64,000 nt of DNA from Lunularia cruciata (lineage: Eukaryota > Streptophyta > Marchantiopsida > Lunulariales > Lunulariaceae). The stretch spans positions 74,400,001 to 74,464,000 of the forward strand of contig OX419757.1 in the NCBI GenBank assembly GCA_948567375.1. The letters run 5' to 3'. Within the stretch, counting starts at the first letter, position 1. Every line of letters starts with the position of its first letter. Positions 1 to 10,730 of the stretch are shown in pieces. A model generated the notes under the pieces. It made no database searches, was not told the origin of the DNA, and saw only the letters and a list, made by a program, of their open reading frames with translations. Position numbers and translations under genes: made by a program.

Positions 1-520
1 CAAGTCCATATACATCCGAAGGTTGTTTTTACTTTTTGCTGAGAGCGGGAGCTGCGGGAGAGTGTGGAGACGGAAGAGGAGAGGGAGAGACACGATATGA
101 TATCTATTTGTTCCGAGGGTTCTCTAGCACGCAGCACTCTCGAGTGAATAGTAAATTCTCTTCGTTTTTCAATTTCGATTCCATTTGCACCTAGATGGAA
201 GACTATGGAGAATGGAGTAGAAGTTTATGAGGATTTTTAGTTTTTTTTTTAGGGTTTAGAGTGATCATTATACATTGAGAGTGATGGGTCTAGATTTTTC
301 ATTTCATTTTTCAATCTCTTGGTTTTTATGATTAAGTTCCATTGGAATTTAGTTTGAAAACTTTGGAGATGGAAATTGAAAGTTATGAGAGTTATAGATT
401 TTAGTGTTTGGAGAGATTATGTTCTTATGTGAGTTGAGATGTGAAGGGTTGTGGTTTTGCAGATATGGGGAGATATGGAGAGGAGCAACATGTGTTACTA
501 TCATTATTCTTGTGCTAACC

Positions 521-658
521 ATGGCTACATCTTCCCATGTGGGGTCGCCTAGAGCAGGTCGGGATACACCATGCCCGGTGTGTCACCGACGCTTTACCTT
601 GCAAGGGGTAAAGATCCATGTGGGAAGAATGCACAAGGACTATGATTGGACCACTTGA
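521..658 (+). pseudogene. N-terminal C2H2 zinc finger of the non-LTR element, copy 1
   Basis: An ATG at 521 opens a frame of about 45 codons ending in TGA. It contains C-P-V-C, eleven residues, then H-V-G-R-M-H, a C-X2-C-X11-H-X4-H finger. In R2-like elements an N-terminal finger of this kind binds target DNA. I chose 521 over the upstream in-frame ATG at 404 because copy 2 has the matching 'MAT.PHVG.P' start at 6397 and similarity to the leader is clearly untranslated before it. In copy 2 a stop and a frameshift destroy the finger. Confidence 0.6.
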
Positions 659-1439
659 AATGCCCACGTGAGACGAGCGACCACATCGACAGTAATGACA
701 CTCGAGATCACACACGCTTCTTCTATCCCTTTGTTGATCGTTCCAAGGATACCGATCGAGTTGTGGGAGTGGTTAGCTTCTCAAGCGGGTTGCATTTTGG
801 GGTTATTTGAGATTGGTTTTCCATGTTCACGTCTATTCCATAGGCTTCCCCGCACACTCTATGATGAGGCTAAACATGCTTTTTGCCTACCACTTGATCG
901 TTTGGCACGTGATCCCTTGGACAAGTTAGCATGGTTCCTATTTCTCTTACTCCCTCGATGGTGTCTTCGTTATGCTAGAGGAGGACGTGCGGGGCATAGA
1001 GAGGTGCATGCTAGATTTCGTTGATTTTGAGTGGAGGATTGGGCAGCCCTTTAAGAGGAGTATGTTAGGGCTACACGATTTAGGAGACAAGCATCACCAC
1101 AGGATAACATAGAGTCCGCTTGATTACGATAATGTAGGACATTGGGTCAAGCGGGAGAGTTTAGTAGAGCAGCATGAGCGCTACATCCTTTGTCTATAGC
1201 GAGTCCTACTAATGAGACTATCTCTTCCCTACGCTCACTACATCCTATAGCAATAGAAGGACTACCACCAGAGGTCTTAGATTATCAGCCTGAGCAGCCT
1301 TTATGTCTTGATAGGTCGCTATAGGTCATGTGTAAATAGCATTGTGCACTGCTCCTTGCCTTTCCTCAGGAGGCTTATCAGGGATGGTTTATGAGCATCT
1401 TAGAGATTGCTTCCAAGCAAATGACCCTTCTGGTTTTAC

Positions 1440-2625
1440 CGAGTTGTTTCAGGTGGCTGTAGCAGTAGCAAGAGGAGACATTCCTATGTCTGTTAGTTGG
1501 GTGTTAGGTGCTAGTTGACTTCTCATGATGGAGAAGGACATGGGAGGCATTAGACCAATTGATATTGGAGAGATCTTTTTGTGTTTGGTCAGTCGTACCA
1601 TTGTCCTTCAGCATCGCTCTCACTTTTGACAACACCTTAGTCCACATCAGTTTGGAGTAGCTACACTTGGTGGATGTGAGGTTATATTTCTAGGCATTAG
1701 AGCACTCCTATATGTCCATCTGGAGTGGGTCGTCCTATAGGTGGATGTTGAGAATGCTTTTAATAGCATCTCACGGGCATCCATCTTTAGAGAGCTTAGG
1801 GAGGCTAGTGGATCCTTGGTAAGTCTCATTCCTTTTGTGTGGTCTTTTTACGGCTCTCTTGCTTCCCTTCCTTTGCTACTAGCATGGTGGTTCACAGGAG
1901 GGAGTCACCGTCTTGGAGTCAACTGTTGGTACACATCAGGGAGATCCTTTGGGGGGACCCTTATTTGCCATGGCTCACTTAAGATCTCTCCTATCTACTA
2001 CTTTGGCCATGCCAGGTTGTGTATTTCTCTCCTTGGTAGATGATACACACATCGTAGGTCTTGTAGATCAGATTAAGCAAGCATTTGACTACTTCACTAC
2101 CGAGCTACATCTAGTAGGCTTGAGAGTTAAGGTGTCAAAGTGTAGGGCATGGCCCCCTTTAGGTATCCCTCCCCACCTTGAGCTTCCAAAGGGGTGGATG
2201 GACTTTGTGTCTTGGAGTGCCCGTATGATCGGAGGATTTTGTCACACGTGTCTTAGACACTGCCCTTGCAGAGGATGTTCTCCATGTGGATGACCTTCTT
2301 TTATTAGGATATCCGCATGTGGCATTTGGTATACTCTCTTCCAGTATTTCTCGTCAACCATCCTACCTCATTTGTATAATTCTTCCCTCACTGTCTTTCC
2401 TGTCATGTTTAGGAGCATGTGATAGGAGGATTATGGGAGTCTTTGGTGATATTATTGGACTAGGGACTCTTGAGTGTGTGATAGGGGATTTGGCACATAG
2501 ACAAATGGCTTTGTCAATCTCATGTGGTGGGGTTGGCTTGCTTTCTATGGAGGAGATGGTACCTATAGCATTTTCGGGTAGTTGGGCTCTCTCGGCACCC
2601 CTACTTTCCTCCCGCGGTTGTTGAT
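1440..2625 (+). pseudogene. Reverse transcriptase domain of the non-LTR element, copy 1
   Basis: Motifs appear in the expected order but in different frames. 'GGIRPIDIGEI' is at 1543-1575. Motif A 'VDVENAFNSISR', with its catalytic Asp, starts at 1741. Motif B 'GTHQGDPLGGPLF' is at about 1925-1965. Motif C 'LVDDTHIVG', with both Asp residues kept, is at 2033-2059. A later stretch reads 'ISCGGVGLLSMEEM' at about 2515-2560, matching the 'GG.GL' segment common in the thumb region of this RT group. The function would be target-primed reverse transcription. Frameshifts between A and B and scattered stops make it a pseudogene. Confidence 0.8.
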
Positions 2626-2959
2626 AGGTCAATTTTGGAGACTTATGTGATAGAGGTGGAGGGAGGATCCTATTCTCTCAAGGTGTTATTACGGCAAACG
2701 AGAGATAGTCTATCCCCTCAAGCACAAGAGGATTTTCCACCCTTTGCTTCACTATAGTCAGATTGGACTAGAAGTTTTACAGTCTTCCTTGATGGAGCGA
2801 TAGTGTGAACATACGTTACATTCTCTGTTAGTCGACTCGTCCATTCCTCAGGCTACTAGAGCATGTCTTCACTCTTGCTCCGGCAAGGGTACAGGCTCTT
2901 GGATTCTAGCTCAATCGTGCATTAGGGCATTCCGACTCACACCAGCTACTTTCTCTACA

Positions 2960-3345
2960 GTGATGAGGTTTCGCCTAGGTTTGGTCCACCCATATGCATC
3001 TTCATTACTCACTTGTGAGTGTGGTTCTACACTAGATGCAACAACGGTCCACATGACACGTTGTCCTTTTGGAGGACAGAGGATAGCTACCCATGATGCC
3101 ATTAGGGACATAGTGTTTGCTATGGCACGAGAGAGTGGATACTTGGCTTGGAGGGAGCGTTCGTATGCTTTGTAGATGACATGTGTCAGGGCAGACTTAT
3201 ACTTGGTCCAAGATGATTAGGTGACAGTAGCGGATATTGTGGTGACAGACCCTACACAGGATACGGTTTTGGAGGGAGTGATTACCCATCCCCTTGGATG
3301 GGCGGCGAGTGCAGCAACAGGTTGCAAAGTCTCCAAGTATAGGGG
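2960..3345 (+). pseudogene. Cys/His cluster and REL endonuclease of the non-LTR element, copy 1
   Basis: The frame at 2960-3175 contains 'CECGSTLDATTVHMTRC', a CCHC-type cluster, followed by 'GGQRIATHDAIRD'. After a stop at 3175 the continuation reads 'RADLYLVQDD', 'VADIVVTDPT' and, near 3325-3345, 'KVSKYRG'. This looks like the PD...D...K arrangement of the restriction-enzyme-like endonuclease at the C terminus of R2-type elements. Assigning the catalytic Asp and Lys to these two motifs is inference. Copy 2 keeps the same stretch open (8891-9253), which supports the reading. Confidence 0.6.
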
Positions 3346-3765
3346 CATGCAGCGAGGTCCCTCTTTGTTCCTCTAGCCTTGGAGTTATATGGAGCGATGG
3401 ACATGGCATTTGACACATTTGTCAAGGAGTACGCGAGAGCTTATCATGTTAGGCGGCATGGGGTACCATTCTCATGTTCATACTTTGTAGCATATTTTAG
3501 ACAGCGTGTGTCCATTGCTCTATAGAGGGCAATGGGTGGTGCAATTCATAGGAGAGCAATCACATTAGGTGATATTTAGTCGGATGCTCCAATTGTGTGT
3601 AGACCGTACAACTTGTATAGCTCGTTTATCTTAGGTGCGGGAGGGCAGTTTCTCATATAGACTCTATTGGGGCTTAGCCCCATGTTATCTTTTTTGTCTC
3701 TCCCTTGTACGGCTTGACGGGGCCTTCCCATCCATCGTTTTTCCTACGCGGTCGCCTCTTTCTTT

Positions 3766-4881
3766 CAAGAATGAACGTATGAAAACAAAAAGCATTATTG
3801 AATATAAGTTGGATTGCGCCCAAATGTGAACAACCTATTCAGTACTACATGGAGTAAAAATTGGACATGTGCGGTGCGCAAGGTTACTGACTAGACGACA
3901 AACGGCGTGGAAATACGGTTATCCAAAGGTAGTCGACAGAGCGTGTTTGGAGATACAGCCCTTTAAGTTACAGGTGGGCCTGACAAGGACTTGTATCCTG
4001 CGACGCTTTTAAAATCACGGGTGGGCCTGGGCGTGTCTAGAGCCATAGGCGGCAACGCAGGCCCTCGTGGAGGTGAGAGGCATGCCGGACCGACTGCCTG
4101 TCTAAGGACCCCGGTCAGGAATAATGCCAAGTGGGACCACTGCCGTCCTCGTCACACAGAGCCGAAAGGCGAGGAAGCCTTCGGTCGTCGTCTTCCCTGG
4201 GATACGGCTGCCCGTTTGTTTCTGCCTTCACTGGTGAGGTTGAAATCCAACCGCTGACAAACATAAAGTTTGTACACGCCCGGCCCGGACTGACCGGTTC
4301 CGTCCTGTTTCCTCTTCAGCTAAACTTCGGGTGTTTCTCGCATCAGATAGGTCGTTTGTCAGTGTCTGTTCCTCTAGTTCCCGCGAGTTATGGCGGCATC
4401 CGGACGTCAGTCCCCACTACGTTTTGTACTGTACTGTTCGCCTCCTAATGTAGTTCGCATTTCTAGGTTTGGGCGAAGTCAGGTTTTGCAGTACCTACAG
4501 TCAGCTGCAGGACATTTGGAATTTCGTTTTAACTTTATGTTTCTTGTACGACATCAGTGTCATCTTATATCATTGTTGATTTGCTTATATTGTGGAATTC
4601 CTATGGTCACTTCCAACCATTTATTTAGAGACAAGATGGAATTTGATAATCCTTGGAGTACAGTAAAACCAAGTGTTCGTCCCTTACTTTTCGCTGATGA
4701 AATATCGTTGGGTTCTTTATAATATCCAATTCATCGTCAATAAATTATTCTATCTTTACCTTTTAATTTAACGTTTTAGTTCTTTTATTGCCTTTGAATC
4801 ATTTGTTGTTCCCTTTCAGGTGTTTCTCAGTAACTCCTTTGTCCATAGTAACAGACACAAAATCGTCAATCGAGAGAAAAA
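3766..4881. other. Spacer between the two LINE copies; no gene recognised
   Basis: The part at about 3940-4450 is richer in G+C than its surroundings and is open in several frames for about 90-110 codons. I recognise no domain in any of them, and codon periodicity cannot be judged by eye. The 3' half is AT-rich. It could be an unrelated insertion or the remnant of a leader or exon of a lost gene. Confidence 0.4.
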
Positions 4882-5022
4882 ATATTTATATTGGGTAAGA
4901 TTTCAGTTTACATGGGCAGGCCAGTGTTTTTGGAATCTTTTTACTCAATTAGGAGTCCTTCAGATTCCAAAGGATCCTATATATATAAACATGTAAACTG
5001 AAATCTTATCCAATATAAATAT
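4882..5022. repeat. Foldback hairpin, 33 bp arms with one mismatch
   Basis: The left arm is 4882-4914 and the right arm 4990-5022. They are inverted complements at 32 of 33 positions; the exception is a C/T difference opposite the G run. Inside the 75 bp loop a second inverted pair, 'tttggaatct' at 4929-4938 and 'agattccaaa' at 4962-4971, would form a nested stem. The layout fits a MITE-like foldback element or a plant small-RNA precursor. No clear target-site duplication is visible at the ends. Confidence 0.8.
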
Positions 5023-5511
5023 GATAGTCAAATAATAATCAAACTTCATTTTTTTCTATTAAAAATTATGATTTATTTGTTGGATATTTAGGATACGATG
5101 AATACCGTGAATACGAGTTGTACAGTGAAAGATCCTTTTTCTTTCAGAAAAGATACTACTCAGTCCAGCTGACCAAAAGTTCGACAAAAGGCGAACAAAA
5201 CATATTATACTTGAGGTAGTCCCCCACAATAGATCCATGATTATTCAATCTTGATTACTAGGTTACATTAACTTATTCTTGATTTCCCTATTATAAGCAC
5301 GTCATAAACACATGGCATACTAAAACACAACATAGAACCCAAATCTACAAATATTCTCCACCTAAATTACTGGCTAGGTGAGCCTTTTGCTTTATATCTA
5401 TTTGATAAGGAAGTGGGATGTTTTTACCCATGGCTTTCCACATAGAAACTTAGACATGTTGGGCTGATCAAACTAACTCTCTTGCCTGGGCTCGAGTTTT
5501 AATGTAATTGT
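5023..5511. other. AT-rich spacer, nothing recognised
   Basis: I see no open frame of note, no RNA gene signature and no repeat unit here. Confidence 0.5.
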
Positions 5512-5733
5512 AAGTGCGGTAAAATAAGTAGTTCGATATTAAGTTGGTTGTTAATTCCTAGATGAGTTTTTGTTTTGAGTGAGCTTACTTTTACAAGACT
5601 GCGGCCCTTGTAAACAAAGTAAAAGTGAGGTAAAATATTTAGTTCGATATTAAGTTGGTTTTTAATTCCTAGATAAGTTTTTGTTTTGAGTGAGTTTACT
5701 TTTACAAGACTTCGGCTCTAGTAAACACAGTAA
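5512..5733. repeat. Tandem repeat, two units of 111 bp
   Basis: Unit 1 (5512-5622) and unit 2 (5623-5733) share long runs such as 'ttcgatattaagttggt' and 'gtttttgttttgagtgag', with a handful of substitutions. A partial third start ('aaagta') follows at 5734. Each unit contains 'acttttacaag' and a downstream partly complementary 'cttgtaaac..agtaaaagt', so each could fold into a weak stem. No protein is encoded. Confidence 0.85.
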
Positions 5734-7394
5734 AAGTATCTTGTTCTTAATTTTGTATCAATAGCATTTAGATTGACTCGGTTTGGAAGTTAGATTCTAC
5801 TAATTATTTTTATTTTTATCCTAGTGGTTTAGCTTTGTAAAGGAATTTAACAGGTTTCTTGATTTCAAACGTCAAATTGAAACCGCCGTAACTTTATTCA
5901 TGAATGGATTTTCATATGTCTTTCTTTAGCTCCATAATAATGATTGGAGAAGAGTTTGACCGGGAGAGAGGCAAAGAGTGAAAATATACTATAGAGTTTT
6001 AGAGAGCTCACCTTCATACATCACATGAGTGAATAGCCTATTCTGTTCACTTTTCAATTTTGGTTCAATGTGTATCTAGATTGAAGGCTATGGAGAACTG
6101 AGTAGAAAGTTTCAAGGAATTTTAGATTTTTTAGGGTTTAGAGTGATTATTTCAAATTGAGAGTGATGGGTAGAGAATTTTCATTTCTAATCTCTTGGTA
6201 TTCATACTTGAGTTCCATGGGAACTTAGTTTGAAATTTTTTGAGATGAAAATTGAAAGTTATGAGAATTTATAGTTTTTAGTGTGAGAGATAACATTTAC
6301 TCATATGAGTTGGGATATGAGGGGTTGTGGTTTTGCAGGTATGGGGAGATATGGAGAGGAGCATCATGTGTTACAATAGTTAGTCTTGTGCTAGCCATGG
6401 CTACACTTCCTCATGTGGGGCCGCCCAAAGCGGTTCGGAATACACCATGCTCCGGGTGTCATTGATGCTTTACCTCTCAAGGGTAAAGAACCATGTGAGA
6501 AGGATGCACAAGGATTATGATTGAACCACTTGGAACATTCATGTGAGCAAGCAATCACATTGACAATGGTGGTACTTGGGAATGTGTCCTCTATCCTTTT
6601 ATTGACTATTCCAAGGATACCAATCAAGTCATGGGAGTGGTTAGCATCTCAAGTGGGTTGTATTTTGAGGTTATTTGAGACTACTTTTCCATGTCCACAT
6701 CTATTCTATAGACTACCCCATACACTCCATGATGAGGCTAGACAAGCTTTTTGCCTACCACTTGATCGTTTGCACATGATTCCTTGGACAAGTTAGCATG
6801 GTTCTTATTCCTCTTACTCACTCAATGGTACCTTTGTTATGCTAGAGGAAGATGTGTGAAGCATAGAGTGGTAGCTGCTAGATTTTGTCAATTCCGAGCA
6901 AGAGATTGGGCTGCCCTATAAGAGGAGTTGGTTAGGGCTGCACATTTTATGAGCTAGGTCCTACCACAAGATACCACAAAGTCCACTTGATTACAATAGT
7001 GTAGAATATTGGGTCAAGCAAGAGACTTTAGTAGAGCAACACGAATGCTACATCCTTGTTTATTGCTAGTCCCATTGATGACACTATCTCTTCCGTGCAC
7101 TCACTACATCTTATGGCAAGAGAAGGAATATCTTTAGAGGTCTTAGATAATCAATCTAAACAACTTTTATGTCTTGATAGATTTCTTTTTGCAAAATTGT
7201 TATGCACTACCTCTCACCTCTCCTTAGAAGGCTTGTCAAGGATGATATATGAGCATCTTAGAGACTGCTTTCAGGTAGATGATCCTTCAAATGGATTTAC
7301 TAAGTTGTTTTAGGTCGCTACAACAATAACAAGGGGAGATATTCCTATGTTCATAGTCAGGTGTTAGGGGCTAGTTGCCTTCTCATGATGTAGA

Positions 7395-8450
7395 AGGATA
7401 TAGGGGCTATTAGAGCAATTGCTATTGGAAAGATCTATTTGTGCTTGGTTAGCCACGCCATTGTCTTTTAGCATTGATCTCACTTTTGAGAGCACCTTAG
7501 TCCACATCAATTTGGAGTAGCTATGGTTGGAGGTTGTGAGATTATTTCTCTAAGCATCAAGGCATTCCTAAATATGCATTTGGAGTGGGTTGTTCAACAA
7601 GTGGATGTTGAGAATGTTTTTAATAACATCTCTAGGGCATTCATCTCTAGAGAGTTTAGGAAGGCCGGTGGATCCTTGGCAAATCTCATTCTTTTTGTGC
7701 AATCATTCTATGGCTCTCTCGTTTCTCTTTACTACAAACATAGGTGGTCATAGGAGTGAGTCATTGTATTAAAGTCAATTCTTGGTACACTACAAGGAGA
7801 TCCTTTAAGAGGACCTTTGTTTTTCATGGCTCATTTTAGAGCTCTCTTATCCACTACTTTGGCCATGCTAGGTTGTGTATTTCCCTCCTTTGTAGACAAT
7901 ATCACATTGTGGCCCCGTAGATCAGATTATGCATGCCTTTGATCACTTCACTACTGAGCTATGTCTTGTAGGCTTGAGAGTCAAGGTTTCAAAGTGCAGA
8001 GCATGGTTGCTTTTAGGTATCTCTCTCCATCTTGAGCTTTCAAAAGGGTGTGTCACATCTACAAATAGACTACCTATTCTTGGAGTGCTAGTAGGATCCG
8101 ATGATTTTGTCACATGCTTCTTAGACGTTGCCCTTGCATATATATGCCCACATAAAGATACTCTTTATGTGGATGACATTCCTCTACTAGGAGATCCATA
8201 GGTGGAAACTCTCCTCTATTATTGCTCATTGATTGACTCACCATCTAAGCATGATTCCTCCTTTCTTGACTTTCCTATCACGCTTGAGAGCTTTTGATAA
8301 GAGGATTATGGGAGTCTTTGGTGATATCATCAGAGTATGGGCATTTGAGCGTATGACAAGAGATTTGGCTTGTAGACATCTCTATCAATCTTCTATGGAG
8401 GGGTATGCCTATTATCTATGGAGGAGATTGCACCTATAATATTTTTGGGT
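7395..8450 (+). pseudogene. Reverse transcriptase remnant of the non-LTR element, copy 2
   Basis: Motif A 'VDVENVFNNISRAF' is readable from 7601, with its Asp present. The motif B region 'GDPLRGPLFFMAH' is at about 7797-7835, where Gly has become Arg. Motif C, at about 7890-7905, reads 'FVDN', so the second catalytic Asp is replaced and the frame shifts just after it. Copy 1 keeps the DD pair, so copy 2 is the more degraded of the two. Confidence 0.7.
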
Positions 8451-8834
8451 AGTTGGCTCTCTTGACACCCCTACTTTCTTCCCATTTTGTGGTTGTTGAT
8501 AGGCCAGTTTTGGAGACATATGTGACAAAGGTGGAGGAGGAATCCTTTTCTCTCCAAGTGTTATTGTGGCATATGAGAGATGGTGTATCCTTGCAAGCAC
8601 GAGAGGATTTTCCATCCTTTGCTTCACTACCGTCAGATTGGACTAGAGGTTTGTAGTCTTCCTTGATGGAGCAATAATGTCAACATATGTTACATTCTCT
8701 CTTAGTTGACTCATCCATTCCTCGGGCCACTAGAGTATGTCTTCATTCTTGCTCTAGCAAAGATGTAGACTCTTGGATCCTAGCTCTACAACGCATACGG
8801 GCATTTTGACTTGCACTAGGCACCTTCTCTACAA

Positions 8835-9253
8835 CGATGAGGTTTTGCCTAGGTTTGGTCCACACATCTGCATCTTTGTTACTCTTGTGAGTGTGGTTCT
8901 ACACTAGATGCAACAGTGGTCCATATGACATGGTGTCCTTTTGGAGGACAAAGGATAGCTACCATGATGCAATCAAGGATATAGTGTTTGTTATGGTACG
9001 AGAGAGTGGATACCTTGCTTGGAGGGAACATTCATATTCTTTGCAGATGACATATATTAGAGAAGACTTATACTTGATTCGAGATGATCAGATGATAATG
9101 GCGGATGTTGTGGTTATAGATCCTACACATGATGTAGTTTTGGAGAGAATGATTACTAATCCTCATGGATGGATGGCGAGCGGAGCAACAACATGTAAGG
9201 TCTCCAAGTATAGGGGTATGCAACGAGTTCACCTTTGGAGTTATATGGAGTGA
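8835..9253 (+). pseudogene. Cys/His cluster and REL endonuclease region, copy 2
   Basis: An open frame at 8891-9253 covers 'HDAIKDIVFVMVRESGYLAWRE', then 'REDLYLIRDDQ', 'ADVVVIDPT' and 'CKVSKYRGMQ'. This is the part interrupted by stops in copy 1. The Cys/His cluster just upstream ('CECGSTLDAT', near 8885-8915) lies in another frame. The continuous frame supports the PD...D...K-like reading for the family. It has no start of its own and belongs to the element's long ORF. Confidence 0.6.
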
Positions 9254-9604
9254 TGGACATGACATTTGACATGTTTGTCAAAGAGTGCTCGAGCGATTGT
9301 TATATTAGATATTAGAGGGTATCACTTTCACTATCATACTTTATAGAATACTTTAGACCCCGTATGTCTATTGGTTTACCGGGATAGTGCAATCTCTAGT
9401 AGAATAATAACACTAGGTGATATTTTTTCATATGTTCCATCGGTTTGTAGACATTACAACTTACATAGCTTAGATATCTTAGATGCGAATAGGGCAGATT
9501 TCTCATATCGAAACTATTGGAACCTAGTTCCATTTTACCTCTTCGGTCCCTCCATTGTCCGATCCTTCGTGAGTTCTGCGTGGTCGCCTCTCTCCTCTAT
9601 TTAG

Positions 9605-9829
9605 GACATCTTTACTTTTGAAGTAGAAATTTCTGGAACCGTTAGTTCATCGTCTACGCGGCATCTACTCTAGTACAGTCAGCGTTGATAATCTGCTAGA
9701 GGTATTACCGTCAACCTTAGTCCCAGGTACGGTAATCCGAACACTTCTAGAATGAGAGATCTGGACAATTTGGGCTAAACTGGCGGCACTTGTATCTAGA
9801 GACGAAAGTCACTGGTGTGTCAGGATGGG
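9605..9829. other. Short spacer between LINE copy 2 and the E2 promoter
   Basis: I see no gene or repeat. Base composition rises toward the GC-rich block that follows. Confidence 0.5.
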
Positions 9830-10730
9830 GGGATAATAATGGCAAGTGCCTGTTCGAGTCGCGGGGCCCTTTACACTCCGTTTGGCGCGCATGCTTCCGT
9901 CGTTCCTCTTTCCTTCCATGCGCCGGGTGATGAGACGACGGAAGCAGCAGCAGCTTTTGTCGTCGAGTTGGGTTGCGGTGCCCTTCACGGAAGTGTGAAA
10001 GAGGGGAAGGCGGAGGAGCGCGGACGCCGCTGCGGCAGTGTTGTGGAGCTTGCACTGGCTTTGCTCCTCCATCGCGGGGTGCTGCTCCTGCTCCCATCGT
10101 CGTGGATGCTTCTTTTCGTTGCGACTTTATGATCCACCTTTTCCTTTTTCTTCCATCCTCTTCCATTCACTGTTACTACGTACCTCCTGGTGCAGCGGCC
10201 CTGCCCTCCTCTTGTTGTGCTGATCTTGCTGCCTTGCTTGTTGCTGGTGGTGGTGCACCTCGTCCTCCTGCATCTGCTCCTGCTCCTGCTAGTGGTAGCG
10301 TCTTCGCTGTCGAGGCGCGTTGAGGAGTCTTGTTGTTGCGCGGGGCGGTGGTGGATTGTGAGGAAGCCGGATTTGGAGGCGCGCTGCTTGTGCTTGTCTC
10401 GGGTTCGGTTTATTTTCGATTCATTAAAAAAATTGAGGGAGATTTGGAAGGCAGAGGTCAAAGAAGCAGGAGAGCGTGAGACGCTGTGTTGTGAAGAGGC
10501 TGATTGGATTCACGAGGAGGGGCTGGAGGAAGGAAAGGGTGAAAGGAGGCGGAATTAGGGAGGGAGGAAGGGTGGTGGTTGCTTGATTACTAGTAGAGAG
10601 CTGATTTGAAGCGTTAAGGGAGAGATCAACTGTGTGGAGGTGCATTCTGGGCGGGAGATCCATCGATTGATTGCCGAAGGTACACTAAGTAAGAAGAGAG
10701 CGTGGCGCCGGGGCACTGCGTCGTTGTTGA
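9830..10730 (+). promoter_or_regulatory. GC-rich promoter and leader region of the E2 gene
   Basis: This block is much richer in G+C and CpG than its flanks. It is open in several frames on both strands, which I read as a result of composition and not as coding. It is followed by purine-rich leader sequence (10430-10700) and a candidate splice donor 'gaag|gtacac' near 10680. It lies about 1.2 kb upstream of the first coding exon of the E2 gene and resembles the leader upstream of the kinesin gene at 54.15-55.12 kb. The transcription start cannot be fixed by eye. Confidence 0.5.

Larger units (their letters stand above)
1..3765 (+). mobile_element. Decayed non-LTR retrotransposon, copy 1 (REL-endonuclease type)
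   Basis: This is one of two related copies; the other lies at about 5950-9604. Similarity between them runs from the untranslated leader (for example the stretch around 190-400 against 6070-6290) to a shared 3' end near 'gcggtcgcctctttct'. The order of parts is a C2H2-like zinc finger, a reverse transcriptase, a Cys/His cluster and a restriction-enzyme-like (REL) endonuclease. This is the plan of the R2/NeSL/CRE-like branch of non-LTR elements, not of the L1/APE type usual in flowering plants. The reading frame is broken by many stops and frameshifts, for example a TGA just before the 'GGIRPI' motif and a frame change between RT motifs A and B. The element is therefore inactive. The left end may be cut by the window. 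Clade placement is inference from domain order. Confidence 0.8.
5950..9604 (+). mobile_element. Decayed non-LTR retrotransposon, copy 2 (REL-endonuclease type)
   Basis: This is collinear with copy 1 over its whole length, from leader through zinc-finger remnant (6397 onward) and reverse transcriptase to endonuclease and the shared 3' end near 'gtggtcgcctctctcc'. Many positions that are CG in copy 1 are TG or CA here, as expected when methylated cytosines decay. The finger frame is lost, RT motif C is damaged and stops are frequent. Both copies lie on the same strand about 2.2 kb apart, so either two insertions or a segmental tandem duplication is possible. The different spacer and the large divergence favour separate or very old events. 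Confidence 0.8.

Noticed and set aside
4390-4722. 110-codon plus-strand frame
   Set aside because: No known motif, no promoter or splice context; overlaps another long frame in a different phase.
9848-9870. tRNA-like T-loop 'tgttcgagtcgcggggccc'
   Set aside because: No matching acceptor strand, D-loop or anticodon stem is found upstream at the right distance.
9747-10461. Overlapping open frames on both strands in the GC-rich block before the E2 gene
   Set aside because: Several frames are open at once, with low-complexity Arg/Ser/Ala-rich products and no motif. Composition explains them.
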